A DNA stretch of 6,496 nucleotides from Chloroflexota bacterium (GTDB lineage: Bacteria; Chloroflexota; Anaerolineae; B4-G1; SLSP01), in contig JAKJAB010000205.1 in NCBI GenBank assembly GCA_022707725.1, positions 1 to 6,496 on the forward strand. Direction: 5' to 3'. The notes beneath the pieces were generated by a model. That model was given only the letters and a program-made list of their open reading frames with translations, ran no database searches and was not told the DNA's origin. Each line of letters begins with the position of its first letter. Position 1 is the first letter of the stretch. Shown piece after piece: positions 1-5,999 of this stretch. Position numbers and translations under genes: made by a program.

Positions 1-256
1 GGCGCATCACCTTTGCGCCAGGCAGCTCCTTCGCCGCCAGGTGGCTGGCAACGACCACTGTCTGCGGCCCGCTGATCTTCTTTACGTCGTCGGGCGAGCA
101 GTGATCGAGGTGGTGGTGGCTGACCAGCACCAGGTCCGCGATGGGCGGCTGGCCCTGCAACTTCCACGGGTCGAAGTAGATAACCGGCGGCCCGTCCAGC
201 CGGAAGCTATCATGACCGAGCCAATGTATTTTCTTGATCAACTCCTGTGCGTTCAT
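1..256 (-). CDS. MBL-fold metal-dependent hydrolase, N-terminal part (cut by window edge)
   Basis: The first 85 residues of a metallo-beta-lactamase-fold protein are visible and the rest lies beyond the left edge. It opens MNAQELIKKIHWLGHDSFRL, a typical first strand pair for the UlaG-like branch of small MBL hydrolases, followed by a YFDPW strand. The metal-binding signature HxHxDH is intact (His47, His49, Asp51, His52, within SHHHLDHCSPDD), so two metal ions, usually zinc, manganese or iron, are expected. No signal peptide is seen, so it should act in the cytoplasm. The start is fixed by a strong Shine-Dalgarno sequence, GGAGGTG, at 261-267 on the minus strand, 4 nt upstream of the ATG. It is the last gene of the leftward block, 138 bp after the DUF2905 gene, with repeats between. 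Family members include lactonases, phosphodiesterases and nucleases, so the substrate is unknown; the fold assignment is firm. Confidence 0.88.
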   Translation of the reverse strand, partial: MNAQELIKKIHWLGHDSFRLDGPPVIYFDPWKLQGQPPIADLVLVSHHHLDHCSPDDVKKISGPQTVVVASHLAAKELPGAKVMR

Positions 257-274
257 TTTTCACCTCCAAAACAT

Positions 275-307
275 AGTTGCAAGTTTCAAGTTGAAAGTTG
301 CCAGTTT
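275..307. repeat. 7-bp tandem repeat, about 4.7 units
   Basis: Consecutive heptamers read AGTTGCA, AGTTTCA, AGTTGAA, AGTTGCC and a partial AGTTT, at 275, 282, 289, 296 and 303. All start with AGTT and vary only in the last three positions. The array sits 8 bp upstream of the Shine-Dalgarno sequence of the MBL-fold gene, so it would lie in that gene's leader or promoter region. It resembles the short tandem heptamer repeats scattered in cyanobacterial and Chloroflexota intergenic DNA. That comparison is from memory, and no function is shown. Confidence 0.8.
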
Positions 308-323
308 AGAAACAGAAGAATAA

Positions 324-388
324 ACCGCGAATCTCGCCAATCGCCGCGAATCTTTTCCGAGTTAGCGAAGATTCGCGTGATTCGCAGT
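324..388. repeat. Compound inverted/direct repeat, REP-like
   Basis: The 10-mer CCGCGAATCT occurs twice in direct orientation (325-334 and 344-353, a 19-bp period). The other side carries inverted versions. CGCGAATCTT at 345-354 pairs perfectly with AAGATTCGCG at 368-377 around a 13-nt loop. ACCGCGAATC at 324-333 pairs with GATTCGCAGT at 379-388 with one mismatch (G-U in minus-strand RNA). The two stems stack, with a 1-nt bulge on one side and 11 nt on the other. The element lies just after the stop of the DUF2905 gene, where it could act as a 3' stem that pauses transcription or protects mRNA. It lacks the uninterrupted T-run of a classical terminator. Confidence 0.75.
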
Positions 389-394
389 AAAATT

Positions 395-646
395 CTAACG
401 GCGGTTGATCAAACGCAGGACGATGTTCAGGATGATCGTCAACAAGATACTCAACAAGATCGAGCTGACGATAGGCACGAAGCACGACAAACTGCCATCC
501 GGGCTGCGATAGCGGATGTCGCCGGGCAGCTTTCCCAACCACTGCATAAACGGCAGCTTCCCCAGGAGAAACAACAGCACGCCCAGAGCAACAATCCCTA
601 GACCAATCACGATCAGCCAACGCCCAAGCGTATCCAGTGGAAACAT
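395..646 (-). CDS. DUF2905 family small membrane protein
   Basis: This 83-residue protein has two hydrophobic helices (about residues 9-29 and 56-78) separated by a short loop. The loop contains LGKLPGDIRYRS (residues 37-48); the K-LPGDI-R motif is the hallmark of the DUF2905 family of about 70-90-aa bacterial inner-membrane proteins of unknown function. The tail is basic (LRLINRR), suggesting a cytoplasmic C-terminus. Upstream ATGs at 670 and 661 would add MTRMECGA, but the family normally begins just before the first helix. The ATG at 646 has a GGAG 9 nt upstream (656-659), so I prefer it. The gene starts 54 bp after the SDR stop and may be read from the same transcript. Repeats flank it on both sides. 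No function is known to me for the family. Confidence 0.85.
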   Translation of the reverse strand: MFPLDTLGRWLIVIGLGIVALGVLLFLLGKLPFMQWLGKLPGDIRYRSPDGSLSCFVPIVSSILLSILLTIILNIVLRLINRR

Positions 647-659
647 CGCTCCACACTCC

Positions 660-682
660 ATTCGTGTCAATCCGTGAAGATT
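660..682. repeat. Possible degenerate fragment of a dispersed intergenic repeat
   Basis: The stretch ATTCGTG-TCAATCCGTG-AAGATT reads like a degenerate version of the GCGAATC/GATTCGC units at 324-388: it shares the AAGATT and ATTCG(T/C)G words in a different order. It fills most of the 54-bp gap between the SDR stop and the DUF2905 start. Sequences of the type 'ATTCGTGTCAATTCGTGAAGATT' are familiar to me from repeat-rich environmental genomes. Membership in the same family as 324-388 is a guess. Confidence 0.35.
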
Positions 683-700
683 TGTAGTGATAGTGCGCCC

Positions 701-1750
701 CTACAGTGCGACCGCCAAACCAAGCGCATACTCTGGCTCGAAGCCGATGAGCGCGCGGGCTTTGTCGATGCTGATCAGCGACTCGCTGCCTTCGACGGGC
801 CGCATCCACGTCTGCACATCGGGGTACATCAGCGAGGCCAATCCTTGGGTGGGCAACCCCGTGGCGTTGTGGCTGCCCACGATCCACAACGGATGGCTGC
901 CCGTGTAGTCCGCCAGCACGGCCTTTTCGATAGCCTGTGCGGCATCCCGCTTATCCAGCATCGCCCAGAAGTCGTTGCGCCCGAAAGTCAGGGCAGCGGC
1001 GGGCATCTGCTGCATCGCGGTCATCATCGCCTCGTCGTCGATCTCGCCATTTCGATGCTGCGCCTGTAATTCGCGCCACCTGGCGAATGTCTGCTGCACC
1101 TGTTCACGACGTTCGGCTACGGGCAAGGCCATCAGCCCCTCGTAGGCCGCCTGGATGAAAGTGCGAAATTCCCCGGCATGGTCATGCTCGCGCTCGAACC
1201 ACCGGCTGTCGTAAACCCACGGAAAGCGCAGACACGCGCCAGAAATGCCCTCGCGCCGCCAGTAATAGGCCGCGATCTCTTCCAAAATTTGCTTGGAAAA
1301 CGAGTACACATCCGATGTGGAACCGGGATGCGCTTCGTCCAGCGGAAAGTAATGGATAGGAATTTCGCGGGTACCGTAGCCGTTGCCCAGCGCGTTGATC
1401 GAGCTGGCGCTGACCACGCGCTTGATGCCGTTTTCCGCTGCGGCCTGATACACGTTGAACGATCCACCGCAGTTGATGTGGAAAATCTCGGCGTCCTTGC
1501 CCGGAATGGGATCGGGAATAGCGGCGAGATGTACTACTGCTTCGATACCCTCGAAGTGCGGACGCAACGTCGCGTAATCGGTGATGTCGGCCTGGCGATA
1601 TTCCGCCCCCCGCACCTCTTCAGCAGCCTCCACCGCAATCTCCGCTTTCGGGATGCGATCAAGCATACGCACGTCGTGCCCATGCGCCGCCAAATGCGCG
1701 ACCGTCGCGCGCCCTATGTGGCCGATGCCGCCAGTAACGAGTATTTTCAT
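701..1750 (-). CDS. NAD-dependent epimerase/dehydratase family protein (extended SDR)
   Basis: This 349-residue extended short-chain dehydrogenase/reductase has an N-terminal Rossmann fold with TGGIGHIG (residues 6-13, TGxxGxxG). Asp31 at the end of strand 2 predicts NAD rather than NADP, and HLAAIPDP lies at 74-81. The catalytic set is present: Ser116/Ser117 and Tyr149-SFS-Lys153 (YxxxK). The family oxidises, reduces or epimerises nucleotide sugars, free uronates or related compounds in the cytoplasm. The C-terminal ISIDKARALIGFEPEY (327-342) is the usual last motif of sugar-type members. About 70 residues at 185-255, charged and helical, separate the RFPWVY strand from the ML-KRDAAQAI helix and look like an insertion. 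The ATG overlaps the lactonase stop by 4 nt and has GAGG 5 nt upstream, so the two genes are probably translationally coupled. The substrate cannot be told; a sugar or uronate dehydrogenase is plausible. Confidence 0.9.
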   Translation of the reverse strand: MKILVTGGIGHIGRATVAHLAAHGHDVRMLDRIPKAEIAVEAAEEVRGAEYRQADITDYATLRPHFEGIEAVVHLAAIPDPIPGKDAEIFHINCGGSFNVYQAAAENGIKRVVSASSINALGNGYGTREIPIHYFPLDEAHPGSTSDVYSFSKQILEEIAAYYWRREGISGACLRFPWVYDSRWFEREHDHAGEFRTFIQAAYEGLMALPVAERREQVQQTFARWRELQAQHRNGEIDDEAMMTAMQQMPAAALTFGRNDFWAMLDKRDAAQAIEKAVLADYTGSHPLWIVGSHNATGLPTQGLASLMYPDVQTWMRPVEGSESLISIDKARALIGFEPEYALGLAVAL

Positions 1751-2832
1751 AGGATCCTCACACAGACCGGCATAGGAACCTCCGTCACCTGACCGGTCGG
1801 TGTCAGACGCCCGGTCTCCGGATCGATGCGGAAAGTGACAATCGAGTCGCTGTCTTGATGCGCGGCGAAGAGGTACGTCCCCGTCGGATCGATGGCAAAG
1901 TTGCGCGGCGTCTTGCCCAGTGATGGCGTGTGTCCTATGTAGATAAGCAGCCCGGTCTCCGCATCGATGGCGTAGGCGACGATGCTGTCGTGACCGCGAT
2001 TGGAACCGTAGAGGAACTTGCCCGACGGCGCGACGTGGATGTCAGCGCAGGTGCTCTGTCCGGTAAAGTCAACCGGCAGCGCCGGCACGGTTTGCCGCGC
2101 CTCAAGCGTCCCTTGCACGGCGTCGTAGGCGAAGGTGATAATCGTATTGCCCATTTCGGTGATCAAGTAAGCATAGCGCCCGTTGGGATGAAACGCCATG
2201 TGACGCGGTCCGGCTCCGGCTTCTATTTCGACCCACGGCGGGACGTGCGGCGGCAATGTCCCACCCTCCAGATCGAGCCGGTAGATCATCACCTTGTCGA
2301 TGCCCAAATCTGCCACGAACGCGAACCGGTTGGTCGGGTCCAGGGTGATCGAATGGGCATGTGGACCTTCCTGCCGGCGCGGGTTGATGCCGGAACCGGT
2401 GTGCTGCACTACGACAGATGCCGGTTCCAGTCCCCCGCCCGCGCGCACCGGGAAAGCGGCGGCATTGCCGCCCATGTAGTTCGCCACGAAGACGCAGCGC
2501 CCGGTTCGATCCACGCTCACGTGGCACGGCGCGCCGCCCTGCGCGCGTTGGCTGTTGATCAGCGTGAGCGCGCCGGTTTGCGGATCGACCGCAAATGCGC
2601 TCACGCCCCCGCCCGGCTGCCCGTCGAATTCCATCGTTTCGTTGACGGCGTACAAATATCGCCGTTGGGGATCGAGCGCCAAAAAAGATGGATTCTGCAC
2701 ACCTCCGGCAACCCCCACCGGTATCAATGCGCCGGTCGCCATAGCCAGCCGGTAGATGTAAATGCCTTCACTCGCTCCTTTGTGCGTGTACGTACCGACG
2801 TAAACCAACCTTTCCTCATTTTGATCGTGCAT
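1747..2832 (-). CDS. Beta-propeller lactonase family protein (6-phosphogluconolactonase YbhE/YkgB type)
   Basis: This 361-residue protein is of the usual length for the Lactonase family (PF10282), a seven-bladed beta-propeller. Blade repeats are plain: VYVGTYT...GIYIYRL (10-29), NPSFLALDP...YLYAVNE (48-65), PCHVSVDRTG...VANYMGGN (102-123), HAHSITLDPTNRFAFVADLG (158-177), GPRHMAFHPNGRYAYLITE (208-226), ADIHVAPSGKFLYGSNRGHD (263-282) and TPRNFAIDPTGTYLFAAHQD (308-327), ending with PMPVCVRIL. E. coli Pgl (YbhE) and B. subtilis YkgB in this family open 6-phosphoglucono-lactone in the pentose phosphate pathway; other members act on other lactones or muconolactone-like substrates. No signal peptide is visible, so it is cytoplasmic. 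AGGAG at 2841-2845 lies 8 nt before the ATG. It leads the leftward block and overlaps the SDR gene by 4 nt, suggesting the lactone may come from that enzyme rather than from glucose-6-phosphate dehydrogenase. Confidence 0.9.
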   Translation of the reverse strand: MHDQNEERLVYVGTYTHKGASEGIYIYRLAMATGALIPVGVAGGVQNPSFLALDPQRRYLYAVNETMEFDGQPGGGVSAFAVDPQTGALTLINSQRAQGGAPCHVSVDRTGRCVFVANYMGGNAAAFPVRAGGGLEPASVVVQHTGSGINPRRQEGPHAHSITLDPTNRFAFVADLGIDKVMIYRLDLEGGTLPPHVPPWVEIEAGAGPRHMAFHPNGRYAYLITEMGNTIITFAYDAVQGTLEARQTVPALPVDFTGQSTCADIHVAPSGKFLYGSNRGHDSIVAYAIDAETGLLIYIGHTPSLGKTPRNFAIDPTGTYLFAAHQDSDSIVTFRIDPETGRLTPTGQVTEVPMPVCVRIL

Positions 2833-2958
2833 AGAATTTACTCCTTGTGCAAAATAGTCAGAGTGTCGTTAGTCGGATAGTCTATATCAGCGTGGGCGAA
2901 ATACAAGTAGGGGGTGAAGGCGTCGACAAATGGCTTGAAAACACAGATGGGATAACTA

Positions 2959-2987
2959 TTGCCAATTTCTCAGAGAACAGCTATACT
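2959..2987 (+). promoter_or_regulatory. Sigma70-like promoter for the kinase gene
   Basis: The -35 box TTGCCA (2959-2964) and -10 box TATACT (2982-2987) each match five of six consensus bases and are separated by exactly 17 bp, in AT-rich DNA. Transcription would start near 2993-2995, leaving a leader of about 80 nt before the ATG at 3074. This placement argues against any kinase start upstream of about 2995. Confidence 0.6.
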
Positions 2988-3060
2988 GTTTGTTATCATA
3001 TTCAAATGGCTATCAGATTCCGAAAACTGCCTTATGTATAGACATAGGAATATGCACTTT

Positions 3061-3067
3061 GGGAGAG
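3061..3067 (+). promoter_or_regulatory. Ribosome binding site that decides the kinase start
   Basis: The purine run GGGAGAG, whose GGGAG ends 8 nt before the ATG at 3074, is a good Shine-Dalgarno sequence. The in-frame ATG at 2990 would add 28 residues with no comparable site and sits at or before the predicted transcription start. Confidence 0.65.
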
Positions 3068-3073
3068 CAGAGG

Positions 3074-5971
3074 ATGGAGAAGTTACCACGCGCCCATATC
3101 TCATCTAATGAAAACCAGCACTCCTGGTTGCAGTATGGAGAGAAGACTCTGTTCACGCCGGCCGGAAATCCTCATTCACGCCTACGTCGCATCCTGTGGG
3201 GGCTGCCCATCGTTGCCTTTGCCCTGTTATTGGTGGGGAATCTGTCACTATGGAAATACTCCGAACAACTGGCGCAGCATCTGGCCATCAATCAGAGCCG
3301 CAGCCTGGCCGAGGAGATCGCCCTGCGCGTCGAGAATCTGCTCAACGAGCGGTTGAACGACCTGGCGCTCCTGGCAACCTTATGGATCGAAGAACCCGAC
3401 ACCGAAGTGCGTCCCGTGCGATTTATGGCCGACGCGACGTGGTTGACCGAGCGTGAACCAAGCTACCATGTGATCAACTATGTGAACGCTGAGAGCATCA
3501 TTCTTTACTCTGCACCCGAGGGCAAACGTCCAGAACTCGTTGGATTGGACCTCAAAACCCTACCAGGCCGCGAGGCATTACACCGTCAGGTCCGCGAGAC
3601 AAGCCAACCGCTGGCCTCCAAACCGATGACACTGACGACCGACCGGCCCGGCCTGGTGCTTTGGTACCCCATCCTCGAGCACTCGGAATCCAAACCTGCT
3701 TTTGCCGGTATGATCGCGGGCACATTGCACATCGATACCCTGGTGGAACGCGCCATCACCGCCTCCGACCCAGAGATGTTTTACATCGAAATCGCGATTG
3801 ACGGTATGGTCATCTACCACACGAATTCTTCCTCTTCAGCGCCAAAAGTCAGCCGAGACCTGGGGGCAATCCATACCATGAACCTGCTGGGGCGGACGTG
3901 GCAGGTAACAGTTTACCCGCGCAGCCAAAGCCCGCTTGGACGAATAGCGGGAACCAACCTGCTGCGGTTCGGCGCCAATCTCGTCCTGGCGTTCCTTGTG
4001 TCCGGGTTGCTGGCGCTCGCGCTGGATGCGGTAGACCGATTGCGCGTCAAACAACAGCAGTTACAGCAATCGGAAAGCCGCTATCGTCTGTTGGCCGAGA
4101 ACGTCCGCGACGTCATCTGGACAGTGGATATGAACCTGCGGTTCACCTACGTCAGCCCTTCCGAGGCAGCTATGACCGGCTTCAGCCCTGATGAGACGCG
4201 CCAACTTTCCCTGGATCAGGTGTTATCGCCGTCCTCTTACGCCATCGCCGTCCAGGCTTTTCAAGAGGAAATAACTACGGCTAAAGCGATACAGCAGCCG
4301 CAACGCCAATCACGCACGCTCCAACTCGAGCGATGGCGCAAAGATGGCAGCCTTATGTGGATCGAAGTCATTGCCACATTTGTTTGCGACGAGTACGGAC
4401 AGCCGCTGGAAATCGTAGGTGTGTCACGTGATATCACCGAGCGCAAACAGGCCGAGGCGGAACGCGCGCGGCTGCTGGAAACCATCCGGGCGCAGGCGCA
4501 GCGTGTCCAGCAGATCATAGAAACAGTACCCGAAGGCGTGTTGCTGATCGATGCCGACAATGTCGTCGTTCTGGCGAACCCGGTAGCCCGGCGCTATTTG
4601 GACACCCTCGGCGGCGTAGCGCCGGGCGATGCCCTTACCCACTGGGGGGAATGCGCCATAGAGGAACTGCTAACCTCACCACCACAGGGCCTCTGGCACG
4701 AAGTGGAGGCCACGTGCGGCGTCTTCCAGGTTGTGGCGCGTCCCTTGGAGAACGCAGCAGAGCCCGAAGGCTGGGTTCTGGTCACGCGCGATATCACCAA
4801 ACAACGGGAAATTGAGAAAATCCACCAACGTCAGGAGCAATTGGCAGCCGTAGGGCAACTGGCTGCTGGTATTGCCCACGATTTCAACAATATCATGGCC
4901 GCTGTCGTGCTGTACGCACAAATGACGGCGCGCGATCCACAATTGCCCGCGCACGTGCGGGAACGTATGCACGTCATCAACGAGCAGGTAGGCCATGCCG
5001 CCAACCTGATCCAGCAAATTCTCGACTTCAGTCGCCATAGCATGCTGGAACGCCAATCGCTCGATCTACTGCCGTTCGTGAAAGAGCACGTCAAATTGCT
5101 GCAGCGGACGTTGCCGGAGCACATCGAAATCCGCTTCGAAAGCACGCACAACAGCTACATCGTCAACGTAGACCCCACACGTATCCAGCAAGTGCTGACC
5201 AACCTGGCGATCAACGCGCGTGATGCCATGCCACAGGGCGGCACGTTGACCATCCGTTTGGAACAGGTGACGTTCGCCACAACCACAGAGACGATCCCGC
5301 CGGGCGCGTGGGTGCGGATGACCATAGCCGACACCGGCGCAGGCATCCCCGCCGACATTCTGTCCCGCATCTTCGAGCCATTCTTTACGACCAAAGCGCC
5401 GCTGGGGACTGGGCTAGGCTTGTCGCAAGTGCGCGGCATCGTGGAAGCGCATGGGGGTCATATCGATGTGACCAGCGCGGTCGGACAGGGGACGACGTTC
5501 AGCATCTACTGGCCACTGCGCATCCCAGAGATGGCGAGCGAGACTCAAACGCCAACAACGCGCATCGTCGAACAGGGGCGCGGAGAGACATTGCTGCTGG
5601 TCGAAGACGATGCCGTCGTGCGGAAAGCTGTAGCAGAGAGCCTTGCTGCGATGAACTACCGGGTTCTGGAAGCAGCCAACGGTCAGGAGGCGTTGGCAAT
5701 CCTGCAATCGCACCGCGACGCTATCGCTTTGGTGGTAAGCGACGTGGTCATGCCCAAAATGGGCGGCGTGGCCCTCCACCACGCGCTTCGCCAGCAGGGG
5801 ATTGACGTCCCGGTGATTCTGTTGACCGGTCATCCTCTCAACGCTGAACTCGAAACCCTGAATGTTGAGTGGATGCTCAAACCGCCCGATCTGGCGGCGT
5901 TGTCTGCAAACATCGCGCGTATGCTACGGACAAGACGCAGTCAGCCGGAAGCGCAATGCTCATCGGATTAG
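3074..5971 (+). CDS. Membrane hybrid sensor histidine kinase with C-terminal receiver domain
   Basis: This 965-residue kinase has a first membrane helix at about 41-59, an outside region at 60-296 and a second helix at about 297-318. The outside region resembles a CHASE ligand-binding domain (ELVGLDLKTLPGREAL, LWYPIL). A first PAS domain with PAC end spans 333-458 (SRYRLLAENVRDVIW, DITERKQ) and a second spans about 473-585 (GVLLIDADN, DITKQRE). The HisKA helix follows with the H-box AAGIAHDFNNIMA; His602 is the phosphorylated residue. The HATPase core has its N-box (LTNLAINARDAM), G1 (IADTGAGIP), F-box (FEPFFTT) and G2 (GTGLGLS) at 708-783. The receiver domain (838-950) has Glu844/Asp845/Asp846, phospho-acceptor Asp890 in SDVVMPKMGG, Thr918 and Lys936, so both halves look active. 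There is no DNA-binding, HPt or enzymatic output domain, so signal must go to an unlinked partner or the receiver tunes the kinase itself. The ligand is unknown. Confidence 0.95.
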   Translation: MEKLPRAHISSNENQHSWLQYGEKTLFTPAGNPHSRLRRILWGLPIVAFALLLVGNLSLWKYSEQLAQHLAINQSRSLAEEIALRVENLLNERLNDLALLATLWIEEPDTEVRPVRFMADATWLTEREPSYHVINYVNAESIILYSAPEGKRPELVGLDLKTLPGREALHRQVRETSQPLASKPMTLTTDRPGLVLWYPILEHSESKPAFAGMIAGTLHIDTLVERAITASDPEMFYIEIAIDGMVIYHTNSSSSAPKVSRDLGAIHTMNLLGRTWQVTVYPRSQSPLGRIAGTNLLRFGANLVLAFLVSGLLALALDAVDRLRVKQQQLQQSESRYRLLAENVRDVIWTVDMNLRFTYVSPSEAAMTGFSPDETRQLSLDQVLSPSSYAIAVQAFQEEITTAKAIQQPQRQSRTLQLERWRKDGSLMWIEVIATFVCDEYGQPLEIVGVSRDITERKQAEAERARLLETIRAQAQRVQQIIETVPEGVLLIDADNVVVLANPVARRYLDTLGGVAPGDALTHWGECAIEELLTSPPQGLWHEVEATCGVFQVVARPLENAAEPEGWVLVTRDITKQREIEKIHQRQEQLAAVGQLAAGIAHDFNNIMAAVVLYAQMTARDPQLPAHVRERMHVINEQVGHAANLIQQILDFSRHSMLERQSLDLLPFVKEHVKLLQRTLPEHIEIRFESTHNSYIVNVDPTRIQQVLTNLAINARDAMPQGGTLTIRLEQVTFATTTETIPPGAWVRMTIADTGAGIPADILSRIFEPFFTTKAPLGTGLGLSQVRGIVEAHGGHIDVTSAVGQGTTFSIYWPLRIPEMASETQTPTTRIVEQGRGETLLLVEDDAVVRKAVAESLAAMNYRVLEAANGQEALAILQSHRDAIALVVSDVVMPKMGGVALHHALRQQGIDVPVILLTGHPLNAELETLNVEWMLKPPDLAALSANIARMLRTRRSQPEAQCSSD

Positions 5972-5990
5972 TCCAATACAAACGGATGCG

Positions 5991-5996
5991 AAGGAG
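5991..5996 (+). promoter_or_regulatory. Ribosome binding site of the glycosylase gene, close spacing
   Basis: AAGGAG lies only 3 nt before the ATG at 6000, tighter than the usual 5-9 nt. The ATG is still the right start, because Pro2 and Glu3 of the encoded protein are catalytic in this family. Confidence 0.6.
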
Positions 5997-5999
5997 TCT

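Larger units (their letters stand above)
2833..3073. other. Divergent intergenic region between lactonase and kinase genes
   Basis: This 241-bp stretch is clearly more AT-rich than the flanking genes. It holds the rightward promoter (2959-2987), a roughly 80-nt kinase leader, and, on the left, the lactonase leader. The pentamer TAGTC occurs three times close together (2855, 2870, 2878; GACTA on the minus strand). I find no convincing leftward promoter: the best match, TTGTAT with TAGACT 16 nt further on the minus strand (about 2879-2906), is weak. Short reading frames across it have no coding character. Confidence 0.6.

Noticed and set aside
325..353. Two identical 10-mers 19 bp apart, considered as a CRISPR-like array
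   Set aside because: The repeats are far too short, there are only two of them, the intervals are not spacer-sized, and no cas gene is nearby. The inverted partners fit a palindromic element instead.
647..670. Longer start for the DUF2905 protein at 670 or 661
   Set aside because: The extra residues fall in repeat-like sequence and are not expected in the family; the ATG at 646 has a properly spaced GGAG.
683..705. TGTAG/CTACA inverted pair at the end of the SDR gene, considered as a terminator
   Set aside because: The stem is only 5 bp with a 13-nt loop and no following T-run on the minus strand.
306..887. Minus-strand open frame of 193 codons spanning the DUF2905 gene and the SDR end
   Set aside because: It runs out of frame through two supported genes and a repeat region, and its composition is low in hydrophobic residues and rich in Arg.
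1930..2880. Long plus-strand open frame of 316 codons opposite the lactonase gene
   Set aside because: It is antisense to a gene with clear propeller-blade motifs. Its translation is Arg/His-rich without any recognisable fold, as expected for a GC-rich antisense shadow.
2847..3041. Small plus-strand open frame of 64 codons in the divergent intergenic region
   Set aside because: It spans the predicted promoter boxes, has no good ribosome binding site and shows no family motif.
3030..3048. Imperfect dyad CCTTATGT-ATAG-ACATAGG in the kinase leader
   Set aside because: It is short, AT-rich and interrupted by an unpaired base; it could be chance, and no riboswitch-like structure surrounds it.
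5972..5999. Possible terminator between kinase and glycosylase genes
   Set aside because: The 28 bp contain no stem-loop or T-run.
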